Of a stretch of 64,000 nucleotides of DNA, positions 35,600 through 48,012 are shown piece by piece. The translations under genes and the position numbers were made by a program. This DNA is from Isoetes taiwanensis (lineage: Eukaryota; Streptophyta; Lycopodiopsida; Isoetales; Isoetaceae): positions 1,782,602-1,846,601 of the forward strand of contig JAJEKV010000062.1 in the NCBI GenBank assembly GCA_021234155.1. The letters are read 5' to 3'. The notes beneath the pieces were generated by a model, which worked only from the letters and a program-made list of their open reading frames with translations, was not told the origin of the DNA and ran no database searches. Every line of letters starts with the position of its first letter. The stretch's first letter is position 1.

Positions 35600-36722
35600 G
35601 GTAGTCCACTCCATTCGCCCCTCCTGTGCACACTTTGCAGATAGACTGAACCATACTACGAGATGTAGCCCTTCCGGAGATGCAATCCCAAGGAATCACC
35701 CTACGGGACTACTCCGGGATACATCTCCCCGGTCCGATGAGGCAGGTCAGAGAGGCGTCTCCTTCCCGAGCATGGCGGATCCCTGGGTGTGCTAGAGAAC
35801 ACGTGCTGCATCAGTGACCCCCGCATCCGTACCCGACTTACTCCCCTAAATCTAAAGGCCGACTCACCTGCTCGTTCGAGTCTAGGGCGTCCATATAGGC
35901 ACGTCTCTGCAACCCAGGGAGTGGCATACCCCACCCACACAGTGACCGGCTATAAGCTTAACACGCTATAGGAGTCCCGTAGTTACGCCAGACAAGACCC
36001 CACCTTCGATTCACCATCATACTCGTAACCTAGTGCTGAACCACATCATAGCATCCTCAGCCAAGTTGGCTCTTGTGTGCAGGCCGCATTTATTGGGTGT
36101 TAAGGGGTCTAGCTAGAGACATCTCTACCGCTAAGAGGCTTTTAGGTCTCTACCCTTCCCCTTAATTCCCAATACACGGAAGGAGCAGAAAGAAAGAATA
36201 TAAACACCATCTGAGTATCCAGAACAACATATGAAAGAGAATTTAATCATTCCATCTATTCAAAGAAGTGTCAGCAGAAATAGAAACTATCTAAGGACTA
36301 ACCAGTCTCTTGGCTGGAGCCGTTATCACGGAAGGCTTCCATAGCTTGAGGCTTGTTGGCAAGTACTGGCAAAGATTGGCTAAAGTTGATAGCTACTGCT
36401 CCTCCTCACTTCCCAATTTGAATTTGGGCAGAAATGGGGGGTAGGACACACGTATTTCTCCAACCAAAATAGCAAGTCCTCCTTGGCCAATCGATTTGGG
36501 CCAGGTGGCACCCCCTTATTGGTGACATTTAATTAATTAGACTCCAATTAGCATAATTAGGGTAATTGTGCTAATAAAATCCATAATTATCCATTAATTT
36601 TATTAGCATAGCTAATAAAATCCATTTTAGGTGACCCTCAAGTTGGCCCCTAGGCCTAATTACATGTTGGTGACCTGTCATGGTATGCATATGTATACCA
36701 TATAAATACCTGGAACGTCACA
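35600..36722 (-). mobile_element. 3' LTR of outer chromovirus, truncated
   Basis: Ends (plus-strand coordinate) with GGAACGTCACA at 36722, identical in form to the nested element's LTR terminus. It shares blocks with it, such as CTCCTGTGCACACTTTGCAG near 35622 and AGGTCTCTACCCTTCCCC near 36150. The minus-strand orientation follows from the polypurine tract at 36723-36735. The expected TGTGACGCTCCC start is not found, so the LTR is probably truncated near 35600. An intact family LTR is about 1.65 kb; about 1.1 kb remains. Confidence 0.75.
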
Positions 36723-37384
36723 TTCTCCCCCCTTAGATTAATGTTGTCCTCAGCATTAGAGTTAGTGGAGATTAAATATGGAAAAGATAACTCTCATTTA
36801 TTAAAGGTAACAAAAGATTACATATCCAGGTGTAGGACAGAAGTCCTTTAACAACATAAGTAGTAAGAACAGTAACATGGAAGATTACACTCATAACATG
36901 AAATTTCAAAAACACGAGTTGGCCTCCAAGCTGAGGCCCAAGTTCTTCTACAGTTTATCAGTATGCTCTACTGCCCTGCAGAAGTAAAGTACATCAGTGT
37001 TTATGAAATTAATTAATTAATTAATTAGGTAGTGTGGTTGAAGGGACGACCCCCTTGAAATAATTAAAAAATATGAATGCAAGGATTCTATCATGCCTAG
37101 AGCTTGCATGTCGTCTCGGCGTAAGGAATGGCCATATTCCCATTATAGCCGGAGACGTATGCATTCTATCATGAATGCCTATATGCCCGGTTTCCCATCT
37201 AAGATGCATGTAACCCAATCCCTACAATGATCCCTGCTGGATCTCGCTCATATGACCCCCGTCGGACTAATAACGCTATGCTTACCGTCAGGGTTGGAGA
37301 TGATCGCATCTTGAATGGTTCGGCCCTGGCATTCTTTCATAAAGTCCGGGTAAGCCTCAGTTCAAATCCGCTTTAAGAACCCAT
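36723..37384 (-). other. 3' internal non-coding region of outer element
   Basis: Starts with the polypurine tract (minus strand AAGGGGGGAGAA, 36723-36735) and a preceding GAGGACAACATT-type block typical of plant gypsy elements. The remainder lacks coding sequence and includes an (AATT)n microsatellite at about 37007-37027. Confidence 0.65.
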
Positions 37385-38560
37385 GTTGCATTCTCTGTGG
37401 GCAAGTGTTGCAAAATTTGAGTTCGACGGGTTTGCTTATACGCGTGATCAAGGAGAACTTCAGGCACAATCTCCAACTGATCTTAGGTCATCTCCAGAAG
37501 TGTTGGTGTGTCAAGAACCTCTTTTGGATCAGGATGATGCTTCTTGAGAAGACTTACATAGAAAACCTTATGAATCTTCAAATGTGATCCAATCGATAGG
37601 CTTGAGAGCCTATCCTTTTGGTTATCTGAAAGGGTCCCGCCCATCTAGGTGCAAGCTTCTTACAATTGCCAATCTTAAGTTTGGCTTGCTTCACCTTGGT
37701 CTTTAGCCAAACGGAATCACCGACCTGAAATTCCCGGGGCATGCAATGTCGATCAGCAAGACTCTTTTGCCGAGCTCTTGCAGCTAGCAAGTATGCTCGA
37801 ACCTCTTCGACTAGTGCTTGCATATCTGTAAGTAGCTATTGAGAAACTTCCACCTTGAGGCTGGATTATGCCCGCGCGTAATGCGGGTAAGGTAAGCGAT
37901 AGTCGTAATTTATCATGAAAGGAGACATCCTTGAGGACTTCTGTCTAGTGCTGTTATAGGCAAACTCAGTCTGCCCATTGAGATTGCTTGTTCCAGACAT
38001 AGTTACGTAGCATATCTTCAATTATGCGATTGGTATGCTCCGTTTGACCATCTGTCCACGGATGATAAGCCATGCTAAAGAAATCTTTCCAAAAAGCACT
38101 AACAAACTTAGGATCCCGGTCTGATATAATGGTACGGGGCATCCCATGCAGACGAAACACCTCCTTGGTAAACAGCAAGGCGGTATCCAATGTAGTATCC
38201 GTGGTACGACATGGCAGAAAATGTGCCATCTTAGAAAGTTTGTCGACCACCACCATTAAGGCATCAAACCCTCTTAAGGTGCGCGGAAGTCCTACGATAA
38301 AATCCATGGTAATAACTTTCCATTTTGCATTGGGGATATCTAGTGGTTGCAACTCCCCTGGAATACGCAATTGCTCAGCCTTTGTTTGCTGACAGATCTG
38401 GCATTGCTTAATGTACCTGGCAATGTGCTTCTTCATTCCTGACCAGAAATAGATGGAGCGGATTTTGAAACATGTCTTCATAAATCCTGCATGCCCGGCT
38501 ATAGGACTGTTATGTGTATCGTGGAGAATGAGCTTACGAACTCCAGATGTCTCGAGAACA
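37385..38560 (-). pseudogene. Outer chromovirus integrase and C-terminus
   Basis: The zinc-binding region LHDTHNSPIAGHAGF with CQICQQTKAEQ (HHCC) is followed by the catalytic core: MDFIVGLPR, SDRDPKF, and TDGQTEHTNR carrying the glutamate of DDE. The next frame (37823-37578) carries RQKSLADRHCMPREFQVGD and WAGPFQITKRIGSQAYRL, the typical GPY/F module. After a frameshift a weak chromodomain-like end is readable (TQILQHL ... ATWVLKADL). The integrase joins cDNA to the host genome. Stops and shifts at 37966, 37823 and 37578 break the polyprotein. Confidence 0.85.
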
Positions 38561-38866
38561 CATAACTTATCCTTATAATAAAGGAGCTCAGCTTCCTTCT
38601 TATAATGGCGGAAGGTCTCCCTCTCCTTATCCGTTTTGGCTTCCTTTGATAGACTTTGCCATATCTCCTGGAATTCTGGGTCAATGGGAAGTGCCGGTTG
38701 TATCTGCTTCTCGAATTTCCTACGATATTACAATGCATTCGAGTGACCAATGGATGCTGGAAAGGGCATCAGCAACAACATTGTGCTTGCCCGGCTTATA
38801 GATAACTTCAAAATCATATTCCTCCAGGAACTCCATCCATCATCTTTGTCTTAAGTTGAGGTGAGG

Positions 38867-39202
38867 TTACGTGAAGATGTATTGGAGGTTTTGGTGATCA
38901 GTATCCAACTGGAATCGCCTTCCAAGTAAGTAGTGCCTCCAAATGCGCAAGGCATGCACAACAATGAGCAATTCTTGATCATGCGTGGGGTATCGCTGCT
39001 CTGCATCATTCATCTTTCTAGAATCATAGGTGATAACCCGACCTTCTTGCATTAAGACCCCACCGGTTGCTATTTTACTAGCATCTGTGGCAACCCACTT
39101 ATCCTTTTGAGGATCTGGCATGGTGAGAACCGGGGTTATTGTCAAAGCATCCTTCAATGATTGAAATCTGGCTTGAACTTTGTCTTTCCAATGTGCCATC
39201 AA
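38867..39202 (-). pseudogene. Outer chromovirus RNase H
   Basis: The frame includes WVATDASKIATGGVLMQ, DAEQRYPTHDQELLIVVHA and LDTDHQNLQYIFT, the standard gypsy RNase H blocks, with the catalytic Asp in VATDAS and Glu in DQELL. It removes RNA from RNA:DNA hybrids during reverse transcription. It is separated from the RT by a frameshift near 39205-39234. Confidence 0.85.
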
Positions 39203-39233
39203 TCCCTAACCTTTTCATGTTTGGTTAGGTCCG

Positions 39234-40265
39234 TTAAGGGCACGGCGAGCTTGAGTCTTTGACAAGCTTACGGTAATAATCAGCCAAGCCTAGAAAGCTG
39301 CGAACCTCAGACACATTGGTTAGAATTGGCCAATCCTTTACTGCTTCAATTTTAGCTGGATCCGTAGCTATCCCGTCCGCAGACACAATATGTCCCAGGT
39401 AATCAACCTTGGTAGTTGCAAACTGACACTTGGAGAACTTGGCATACAGTTGGTGGCATCTGAGTTTCTGCAAAGCCAAGCGAAGATGCCGTTCATGGTC
39501 CTCTAATGTTTTACTGTAGACGAGGATATCATCAAAGAATATGATTACAAAATCATCAAGATATTCACGGAAGACATCATTCATGAGCCTCATGAAGGTA
39601 GCTGGGGCATTAGTCAAGCCAAAGGGCATCACGGTAAACTCATAATGCCCATAACGCGTTCGAAAAGCAGACTTATGAATGTCATCTTCCTTAATTCGTA
39701 TCTGGTGATATCCTAAACGAAGGTCAATCTTTGTGAAATATTTAGCCCCTTGTAACTGATCCATTAGATCGCCGGCACGCGGTAATGCATACCGATTTTT
39801 TATAGTGTGCTTATTTAGTTGACGATAATCTATGCACATTCTCAAGGTGCCATCCTTCTTCTTCACAAAGACTATCGGGGCCCCAAAAGGTGAGACGCTA
39901 GGTCGGATGAAGCCCAATCTGAGGAGCTCTTGCAACTGCTTCTTAAGCTCTGCTAATTCAGGAGTACTCATTCGATATGGAGCCTTACTAGTAGGCTTGG
40001 TGCCTGGTTCTAAGGCAATCTCACACTCCACACCTCTAAAGGGTGGCAACCGATGAATTTCTTCCGGGAAAAGGTCATGGTATTCCCGAAGAACAACTGC
40101 TATTGGCAGAGGCAAGGTAGCAAGAACTTCGTCTTGTTTGGACTTAGCTTCCATTGAAGCAAATCGGATCATACCAATGATCTGAGACTTCTTGATAGCC
40201 CTATGCAATCGGCGTAATGAGATACATTGCATGATGGGAATAACTGGCTTACCTGCTATGGTCAC
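39234..40265 (-). pseudogene. Outer chromovirus reverse transcriptase
   Basis: A 343-codon frame contains nearly all RT motifs: [54 protein letters not shown], and the catalytic FFDDILVYS (the F-x-D-D form of YxDD). It ends with the thumb sequence [11 protein letters not shown]. It is the best-preserved piece of this element. A stop after the protease at 40299 and a frameshift at the RNase H side prevent a continuous polyprotein. Sequence type fits the plant chromovirus clade. Confidence 0.9.
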
Positions 40266-40298
40266 TCATGCTCCATTGGCTGCATTAAAGATAACTTC

Positions 40299-40588
40299 TC
40301 ACTTTTCACAATCAATGTTGGCATTGACAGCAGCCAGGAATTCCATTCCCACAATGAGATCATAACGGCCAATATCCATTACCTCCGCTCCTAGAGCAAT
40401 AGGTGCTCCTGGTAGCTGGATATTCAAATTAATATATCGACCCCATGTGTGACGTATAACCCCACTAGACAGCGTAACTGGATGTGGCTTGGACTTCAAG
40501 GGAGTAAGCTGCAAGGTCTCTGCCATCCTAGGAGATGCAAAATTATGTGTGCTGCCAATGTCCATGAGGATAATGAAAGGCTTACAAT
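40299..40588 (-). pseudogene. Outer chromovirus protease, split from gag
   Basis: Aspartic protease with the active-site block MDIGSTHNF, where Ile replaces the usual Ser/Thr of D(S/T)G, and the second motif YDLIVGMEFL. The N-terminal edge is cut at 40588 by the nested LTR element. The target duplication ACAAT is at 40584-40588 and its partner lies at 49665-49669. The Ile substitution and the split make it inactive. Confidence 0.85.
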
Positions 40589-42217
40589 TGTGACGCTCCC
40601 TACTAAATATACGACTCCCAGCCGTACACTCCGTAGGAAATCCCCTATCCAGTCCTCCGACCGCACGGGCCCTCCGTCTATCCCGCACTCTGGGATCTCC
40701 GTAGTGCGGGAAGGGGACACGAAGGTGTCTTGCGCGCCCTTCCCTATGGGCTCCTATCACAGCGGAAGCATAAACATCGTCAGAACTAGCAATAACAATA
40801 CATCACACTACCTCGAAGGGTAGCTCATCCACATATCCATAGGTGCAAAGAACATAATCATATGCCATAAAACATGAGAGCTCCTACCCGTGGCTCCGAC
40901 ACATAAGGAAGTCGACTGACTGGATAGGCCTCAAGATAGAGCAGACCGAGTCATAACAATGGCGGGGCTGGCTAAGACAATGGCTAGGGTTGACCACTCC
41001 ATCCGTCCCTCCTGTGCATACTTTGCAGATGGGCTAGATCAGGCTCTGGCATGACTCTAACCTTCCGGATACGCAATCCCATAGCATCACCCATCGGGAC
41101 TACTCAGGTTGCATCTCCCTGGTCCGTCGAGGTAGGAAGGGTTGCATCTCCCCTTCCCGGGGTCTAGAGGCTCCTCGGGCAGCTAGAGAATCGTGGCGAC
41201 ACACGATTCGTACCCGACTGAACCCCCCAAAACAAGAGCCAAGCTGACACTTGCAACTCTTGAGAGGCAGGGTGACAACATTGCCCCAGGAGGTGTCGGA
41301 CTCATGCTCGGCCCACACGAAGTGACCGACCATAAACCTAGCCCCGTAGCCCCCACTCGGCAGGGATCCTCCCTCCGCATTGCCTCTAGCCCCGTTGTGT
41401 AGTGCTGAGTCACATCATAGCCTCCATAGCCCGGTGGGTTCCTATGCACAGGCCGCATCTAATAGGAACTAAGGGATCTAATCTAGGAGCATACTACATA
41501 TGGCTCTAGGTCTCTACCCCCCTTCCCAATACAAGAGGAGCAAACATGATCAACCATCATCACATAATCATCATATCATGAGAATAATCATAAGAACATC
41601 TTAACCTAATCATCTATATCTAACTTACAGTTAGAGTTTCTTGATTAGGGTTCAAGATGATGCATGAGGGTTCTAGGATGGCTCTACCCTAGATACAAGA
41701 TACTAACTCATCTGGAATGCTAATTCCAGATGAATTACTATGAGCACTACTCTACATACCTGCTCCAGAAGCACTCCCTCCCAATCTTGGCGTCTTCATG
41801 GTCTTCGAAGTGTTCGAGGTAGCTCCCACTCCTGCTGATGCGCTCACGCTCTGGGGGCTGCCATGCTATGCCGTGCCACAGCAGACGGTTCTCGAAACGG
41901 AGTTTCGAGCGCGAAGAAGGTTCCCAGACTGTTGGAGCCAGAAAAGAGGCCTAGGGTTAGGGTTTAGGCCTTTATAGGTTAGGGTTCACATGTTATGCCA
42001 CGTGGCTCCAATAGGGTAAGTCCGTGTGGCGGGTGCCCAATAGGTTAAGGCCACGTGGAAAATGGTCTTAACCTAAGGTTGGCTAAGTTATATGAATAAC
42101 TTAGTCATGCCCCCTAGTGCCACAATCTATGGTATACAAGGCTATGAAGATAGACTTGTATAGTGACGGACCTAGAAATATACGTATTTATGGCGTATAT
42201 TTCCCTGGAACGTCACA
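40589..42217 (-). repeat. 3' LTR of nested element
   Basis: 1629 bp. It begins TGTGACGCTCCC and ends GGAACGTCACA on the plus strand. A minus-strand CCTATAAAGG near 41970 could be the LTR promoter. It aligns along its length with 48013-49664, with small clustered differences such as indels near 41210 and 41340. Confidence 0.9.
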
Positions 42218-42231
42218 TTCTCCTCCCCTTA
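42218..42231 (-). other. Polypurine tract of nested element
   Basis: On the minus strand AAGGGGAGGAGAA directly precedes the 3' LTR start TGTGACG. It is preceded by GAGGACAGCATTATCC, matching the outer element's equivalent block. Confidence 0.8.
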
Positions 42232-43079
42232 GGATAATGCTGTCCTCAGCATTACGCTAAGGTGCCTAACCTACACTAATCCTGCAAAAGCACACAACAA
42301 GAATATATGAACTTAACTCTATTGAAAAGATCAACTTTTCGTTAATTACTTATTATGTAATTATAAAGCTGTATTTATAAGTTATACAAATTATATAGCT
42401 ATAACAACTATTATTATAAAAGTATACACATATAATATTATTACAACAAATTTAGGAGTTCATAGTTAGTCTAAAATCTATGACTCCTATCTTCTCGTAA
42501 CGTGCTCCCTCCTTCATGCTTCCCTTCACTGGCCTGCACAAGTAGCACATTACGTTATAAAAGTTAATAAGTTTGTGGTTTTAGGGGACCACCCCCCTTA
42601 GAGCCGAACTACTAGCTCGAGGTTACCCTACTACCTTGCACTCGATCATGGCCCTTTCGGATTTGAGCTTAAGGACCATTTAAGATGATCCTATCATTGC
42701 CCATGATCAAGTGCTACCTTGTACTCGGTTACCTGGTGCCGAGTACCCCTAGTGCATCATGCCCCAAGGGTTTTAAGCTAGGGAACGTCTCACGATCCCA
42801 TCATCGCGCATGATCTCACCATGACCCCCCTATGGCCAGGTGTGCGAGCCCCGCATCGTGGCATAGAGAGCATCCGAGCGATGTCCCATCATCGCCCACC
42901 ATGCCTCATTCCTCACTCACATGACCCTAATGGTCATGCGCACCTCTTGGTGCGTGCTGGCCTAGAGAATGCCTTAAAGGCGTATCCCATCATCGCCCAC
43001 ACGTTCCAAGATTCTGGCACATGCACTCTACTAACTAGAATACATGAGCCAGAACTTAAGGCTAACTAAGAAACATACT

Positions 43080-43540
43080 AAGCTAACCTCCTGGCAAGTC
43101 GGCATCGATCAAATCGGAGACGACTCGCCCATCAAACTCCTTCCTAAACTCTGGGTATTGCTTCTCCAAATCCTGCTTCAATACCCATGTCGCGTCTTCC
43201 ACGGGAAGTGCTTCCACTTGACCAAATACTGGAGGAACTGGGACCTCCTAGTCTTCTTGAATGACTTATCAAGAAGTAATTCAGGCACAATTTCAACTTG
43301 CTCTTCTGTCATTTCCAACAAAGTTGGAGTATCCAAAACCTCATCAGGGTTCGGATCGTGCCTTTTCAATAAACTTATGTGGAAGACCTTAAGGTGGGCC
43401 GAGAGATCCAACTTGTAGGCCTGAGAGCCCACCCTTCTCTAAGATCTTGAACAGACCGACCACCTAGGGGCGAGCTTCTTACAATTGCCGATGCGAAGCT
43501 TCCCTTGCTTAACCTTTACTTGAGCCAAACTTTATCTCTC
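43080..43540 (-). pseudogene. Nested element chromodomain end of pol
   Basis: The frame 43432-43178 reads GSQAYKLDLSAHLKVFHIS and then FLQYLVKWKHFPWKTRHGY. The first is the end of the integrase GPY/F module; the second is the start of a chromodomain (YLVKWKxxP). This identifies the element as a chromovirus. It is terminated by substitutions within the chromodomain; upstream coding continues in a shifted frame to about 43540. Confidence 0.8.
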
Positions 43541-43859
43541 ACAACAAAACAACTCTCGAGGAGTTTTATGTCTATCTGCTAGACTCTTCAGATATGCCCA
43601 TGCTGTTGAAGATACTCTCACACTTCTACCAAAAGCTACCGCATATGCTGTCGTTATTGAGAAACTTCCACCTAGGGCACTAGATTATGCCACATAACTA
43701 GGGTCAAGCATTGATAACTGTAACTGATCATGGGGGAGACATCTTCGATGACTCTTGCTTCATATTATTGTACGTAATTGACCAGGTGGATGTACTCGGC
43801 CCATTTGGATTACTTGTTCCAATCATAGTTTCTCAACGTGCTCTCCAAAATTGTATTGG

Positions 43860-45300
43860 TGCGGTCCCTTTGCCGATTTGACTGCAAACGATAAGCAAAA
43901 CTCATCAACAAGTTAGTGCAGCTCGTGTTGAAGAAGTCTTGCTAAACGTCGCTAAAGAACTTCGGATCTCTATTGGTGATGATCGACTTGTGCGTTCCAT
44001 GCAGCCTAAAAGAACTCTTATGTAGAACACACGGCTAGATCCAAGGCGGTGTCTATGGTGTGGCATGGCAAGTATGTGCCCTTTTGATAAGTTATATGCC
44101 ACAACCATCAAGGCTTCAAAAGCTTCTTGTTGTCCTTGGAAGGCCCGCTATGAAAATCATGCTGAAGACTTCTCACTTGGCGTCTGGCACCGCCGAGGTT
44201 CCAAAACTCCTGGAATTCGAAGTTGTTCTGCCTTTGTCTGCTGGCTCCACTGACATTCTTGGATATGTCTGATTATCTGCTTCTTCATGCCCGGCCAGAA
44301 GTAGCTACTTCTAATCTTGAAGTAGTCCTTCATAAATTTTGCATGGCCGAAAATAGCGCTATTATGCGTGTCCTGGAAGATTTTTCTTACTCCTTATACT
44401 TTGGGTACGCATAGTTGTTCCTTGACATTAAAGATTACCTTCCTTTTTAAAATATTTGAAGGTTCCTCTTTCTTAATCCGTCCTTGCACTCTTCTAAAGA
44501 CTAGCCCATATGTGCTTGAACTCCATGTTGGGGGAGATGGCTTCTTCTATCTTCTTGCCGAATTCGTTTGCCGAAGTGGAGATGGCATTGCAAATTGCTG
44601 CTTCAAAAGCTTGCCAATAAGTGGCGACGTCTTAACATCTCCATGGCTTCCCTCAATTGGGCTACATGCTCTTCCATTAATTTGCTGTAGATCACGATGT
44701 CGTCTTCGAAGATGTCGTTCCTCAAATGCATACAGGTTGGTGGAGCATTCCATAGACTTAGGGGCATTACTGTGAGATCATAGTGCCCATATCGTGTTCT
44801 GAAGGAGTCTTATAATTATCTTCCCCCTTCATCCTTATTTGCTGATTGCCCGAGCTTAAGTCAATTTTGTAGAAGAATCTTGCTTGTTGGGGCTGATCCA
44901 TTATGTCGTTTGCTTGTTGAGCTTCCCATGGTTGATATACATCTTTAGACTTCCATCCTGGCCGAAAGGATCCCAAGTCGATCAACTCCTACAACTGCTT
45001 CTTGAGCTCTGCTAGCTCGGAAGTGCTGATTCTATAAAGAGCCTTGCTGATCAGCTCTGCATCCGGTGCAAGAGTGATTTCAGACTCTATGCTTCTATAG
45101 AGCAAAAGCTCTCAAATTTCATCTGGAGGTATATCATGGGACTTCTTGATTAACTTAGAAATTGGCCGAGGCAACTGTTTCGAAGTAGCATCTTCCTTCT
45201 TACTCTTGTCGTCGGGGTCGACAACTTGTAGCTTATGTACGACCTCATTCCTCATGATGCACTTAAGTAACTGCCTTACTGACATGCGTTGCACGATTGG
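43860..45300 (-). pseudogene. Nested element integrase, RNase H and RT remnants
   Basis: Decayed pol. The integrase zinc region is readable around 44390-44230 (FGHAKFMKDYFKIRSSYF), with the second Cys of the CxxC pair lost. RT remnants around 45060-44767 include FFYKIDLSSGNQQIRMK. An upstream frame at 45294-45112 resembles the linker before RT. RNase H is not clearly recognised and seems partly deleted, since pol is shorter than expected. No frame exceeds about 75 codons. Confidence 0.7.
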
Positions 45301-47999
45301 AATTACTTAACTTAAATTATAAGGTACTTGCCCTTTGGTGTTGGGATAAGTATCTCTTGCTTATGATAATCAATTATTGCCTTAGCCGGCTTTAATATTG
45401 CATGCTTATTATGAGGTCATAATTGCCAATGTACATAAGTTAGTGTCGATGCTCTACTTTGCTTCGCTTAGGTTGATGTCGAGCTTGACTCTTGTTCCGT
45501 TGGTGCTGCTAATTACTCGGCCTTGCCTTAACTACTGGCCTAGATTTAGACTTAAGAGTCTTGCTCTTAAAGATGTCTGCCATCTAGAAGGTGCAAAATT
45601 ACAAGTTAAAGAACTATTTACATAAATCCTATGGCCACAAGTTTAGTCGGCATGACATTACTTTTGGGCACACATAGAAAACTATATGATTAGATAATTA
45701 TTCTTGTTTTAGATCTAATCTATACTCTAGGATCTCCGCTTTCTTACTTATTGCCCTCTTGAAATAGTCCCACCTTTGAGTTGATGCTAAGAAGTTGGCC
45801 GGACTTATTAGATTGCTTTTCTTCATTTGGTCGGATTATTCCTTATGCTGCGGAATTACTCGTCATATACATGGTCGACGGTTATCCTATTATTGAATCC
45901 TTCTTAGCGAGGTGATCAAGCTCACGAAGAGGTTCCAATACGTTGGATATCTGCCAGCAATGTATACAATTATTGTACTCCATACATTTTCTTCCCAATC
46001 CTTGAAGCTTTGCTCAATTCTTGGGTACATCCCTTCTAAAAGAAATAACAACAAAAAAATCTACTCGAAATTTTGTCCCAATCCCATCATGGATGTTATC
46101 ACCCATAATTCTAAGAAACTCAACTATCTGATAGGTCCTCTAGCTTGCTCAAAGCTGGTGTAGTCATTAGTCGTTGGAGTAGCAAGGCGATGATCCATAA
46201 TTTGTTGAAAAGAATCTGGTATCCTTGGAGTTGTTGTATGATCATTCAAGTGCCCTGCTTTCTTTTGTCGAACTTATTCTGACTCTGCTCGTCCTTAATG
46301 TTGATGCTGACTACCTTCATTAACATTATCCCTCTTAATGGACTTGCTGACGTAGTGGTGACATAAGGCTCGGTGTCGCATCCTAGAGCCTTGAAGGTAA
46401 TGTTCTTCACATTCTAGAATCTTTCATGTCGCTCATCTGCCTTGGAGGTTACGGGATTCGAGGATGATTCTTCTAACTCCTGAATTGATATTGTTGTGTT
46501 GACCTTGTTGATTTGATTCTTCATCTTGGCGGCCACATGCTGCTGTTATAAGGCTGAAGGCAATATCGAGTGCTTTACCACTTCTAACTGTGCAACTTCT
46601 TTTCTGAGAGAAGTTTATTTGCATCCATGTGCAGGGACTAATTTTGACTGATCAATTAATAATGCTGGTCTTGAGATGGTGCTGTCGAGGTTGATGCAGC
46701 TGCTCTGAAGTATCGGGGCTGATGAGAAAGAAGTTTGTTGCAGTTTTTGCCATATTCCTATTCCTGAGAAGCCCACCCTTGCTGGCTTGTAATACCTCCT
46801 TAGTCAAAGCATGTCTGCTTGGAGTCTAAATCTGATACTACTATGGCCTGTATATCTGCGATAGTTGCCCTTCCTAGGAGGTATGCTCAGTCTCATCCTT
46901 CAGAACTCTTGATATCATAAGTTGATGAAGTCATCTACTTTTTGATGGCGTAGCTGTGACATTCGTTGTCGATGTGGGGTCGTTCCTCGAGACAATATGG
47001 CACTTGGAGAGTATCCTTGACTAGGAGGTGTTCCTCCCCTAATATCATCAATTTTATAAGTGTCATGATGGCCATTGGCTGTTGCATAGCCCTCTTGGCA
47101 ATTCTTGTGTCTAACCTTGATGTCGCAATCATCCTTCCTATAGGCTCTCCTTTATTTTTTCGTGTTCGAGCTTCCCTGTACACCCTCTTGGCCTTGGCTG
47201 AAGGCATGGCCGGGAACTAGCATGTGCATTAAGAACTTTTTCAATGCATTTTTGCAAAATTTTTGGCCAAAAACATATGAACCGGGTCAGACCGCGCCAA
47301 TGAGGTCTGCGTTCTCAACGCACATGCCTTTGGTGACCTCATTCTCAACGCACATGCCTTTGGCGCGGACAGACCCTAGTACCTTGATTTTTGCTAAAAG
47401 CCAAAAATTTTAAGAACTATAAGGTCCTAAAATGCCTATTTAGACCAATCCTAAACTAACTAGCAACTTATTTCATGCTAAAAAGATGTCTAAAAGTGCA
47501 AATATGGGCAAATCGGGTCAGTTCGCACCAATGAGGCCTGCGTCGCGAACGCAGAGGCATTTGGCGCGGACTCACCCGGGTTGGCCCTTTTTTGCTATTT
47601 TTGGATATTTTTAACAAATTTAAAGTGCTACACTGCATTTCTAGACAATTTCTGAGCATTCTAACATCTTTTAGTACAAAATTTGGATCAATTTTGCCCT
47701 GAATCAAGTGACTCAGATGGGTTTGCCGATTTCGAGCCAATTTTTTTGATTTCTATGTCAAAATTTTATGCTACTTAGCCAATTAAGAGCATTCTAAATA
47801 AGATGCAAAGGATTCTACTACAAGTAATTTATACAAGAACATTTTTATATCCTACAAGCAATTAATTTACAGTAAGTTTATTTCTAATGAGTAACAACAA
47901 TGTACAGGAACGACCCTACTAATGGGAAAAAAATTTCTCCCATTTCGCGGTTCAAGACTGGAATTCTCATTCCATTCCTTAGCTAGGCCCGTCAGGATT
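45301..47999 (-). other. Nested element gag/protease region, decayed
   Basis: Expected to hold gag and protease by position, but only short scattered frames are seen (for example 47207-46935 and 46624-46433). No zinc knuckle or DSG motif could be read. A GCGAACGCA-type block is repeated around 47310, 47345 and 47550. This suggests a non-coding or rapidly decaying interior. Confidence 0.55.
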
Positions 48000-48011
48000 G
48001 CTCTGATACCA
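48000..48011 (-). other. Primer binding site, initiator tRNA-Met
   Basis: The minus strand reads TGGTATCAGAGC, the usual plant retroelement PBS complementary to the 3' end of initiator methionine tRNA. It lies one base from the LTR end at 48013. Confidence 0.92.
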
Positions 48012-48012
48012 T

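Noticed and set aside
37860-37900. Short GC hairpin (CCCGC/GCGGG) in the outer element as a Helitron end
   Set aside because: The stem is only five base pairs, no CTRR terminus follows, and it lies within continuous chromovirus sequence.
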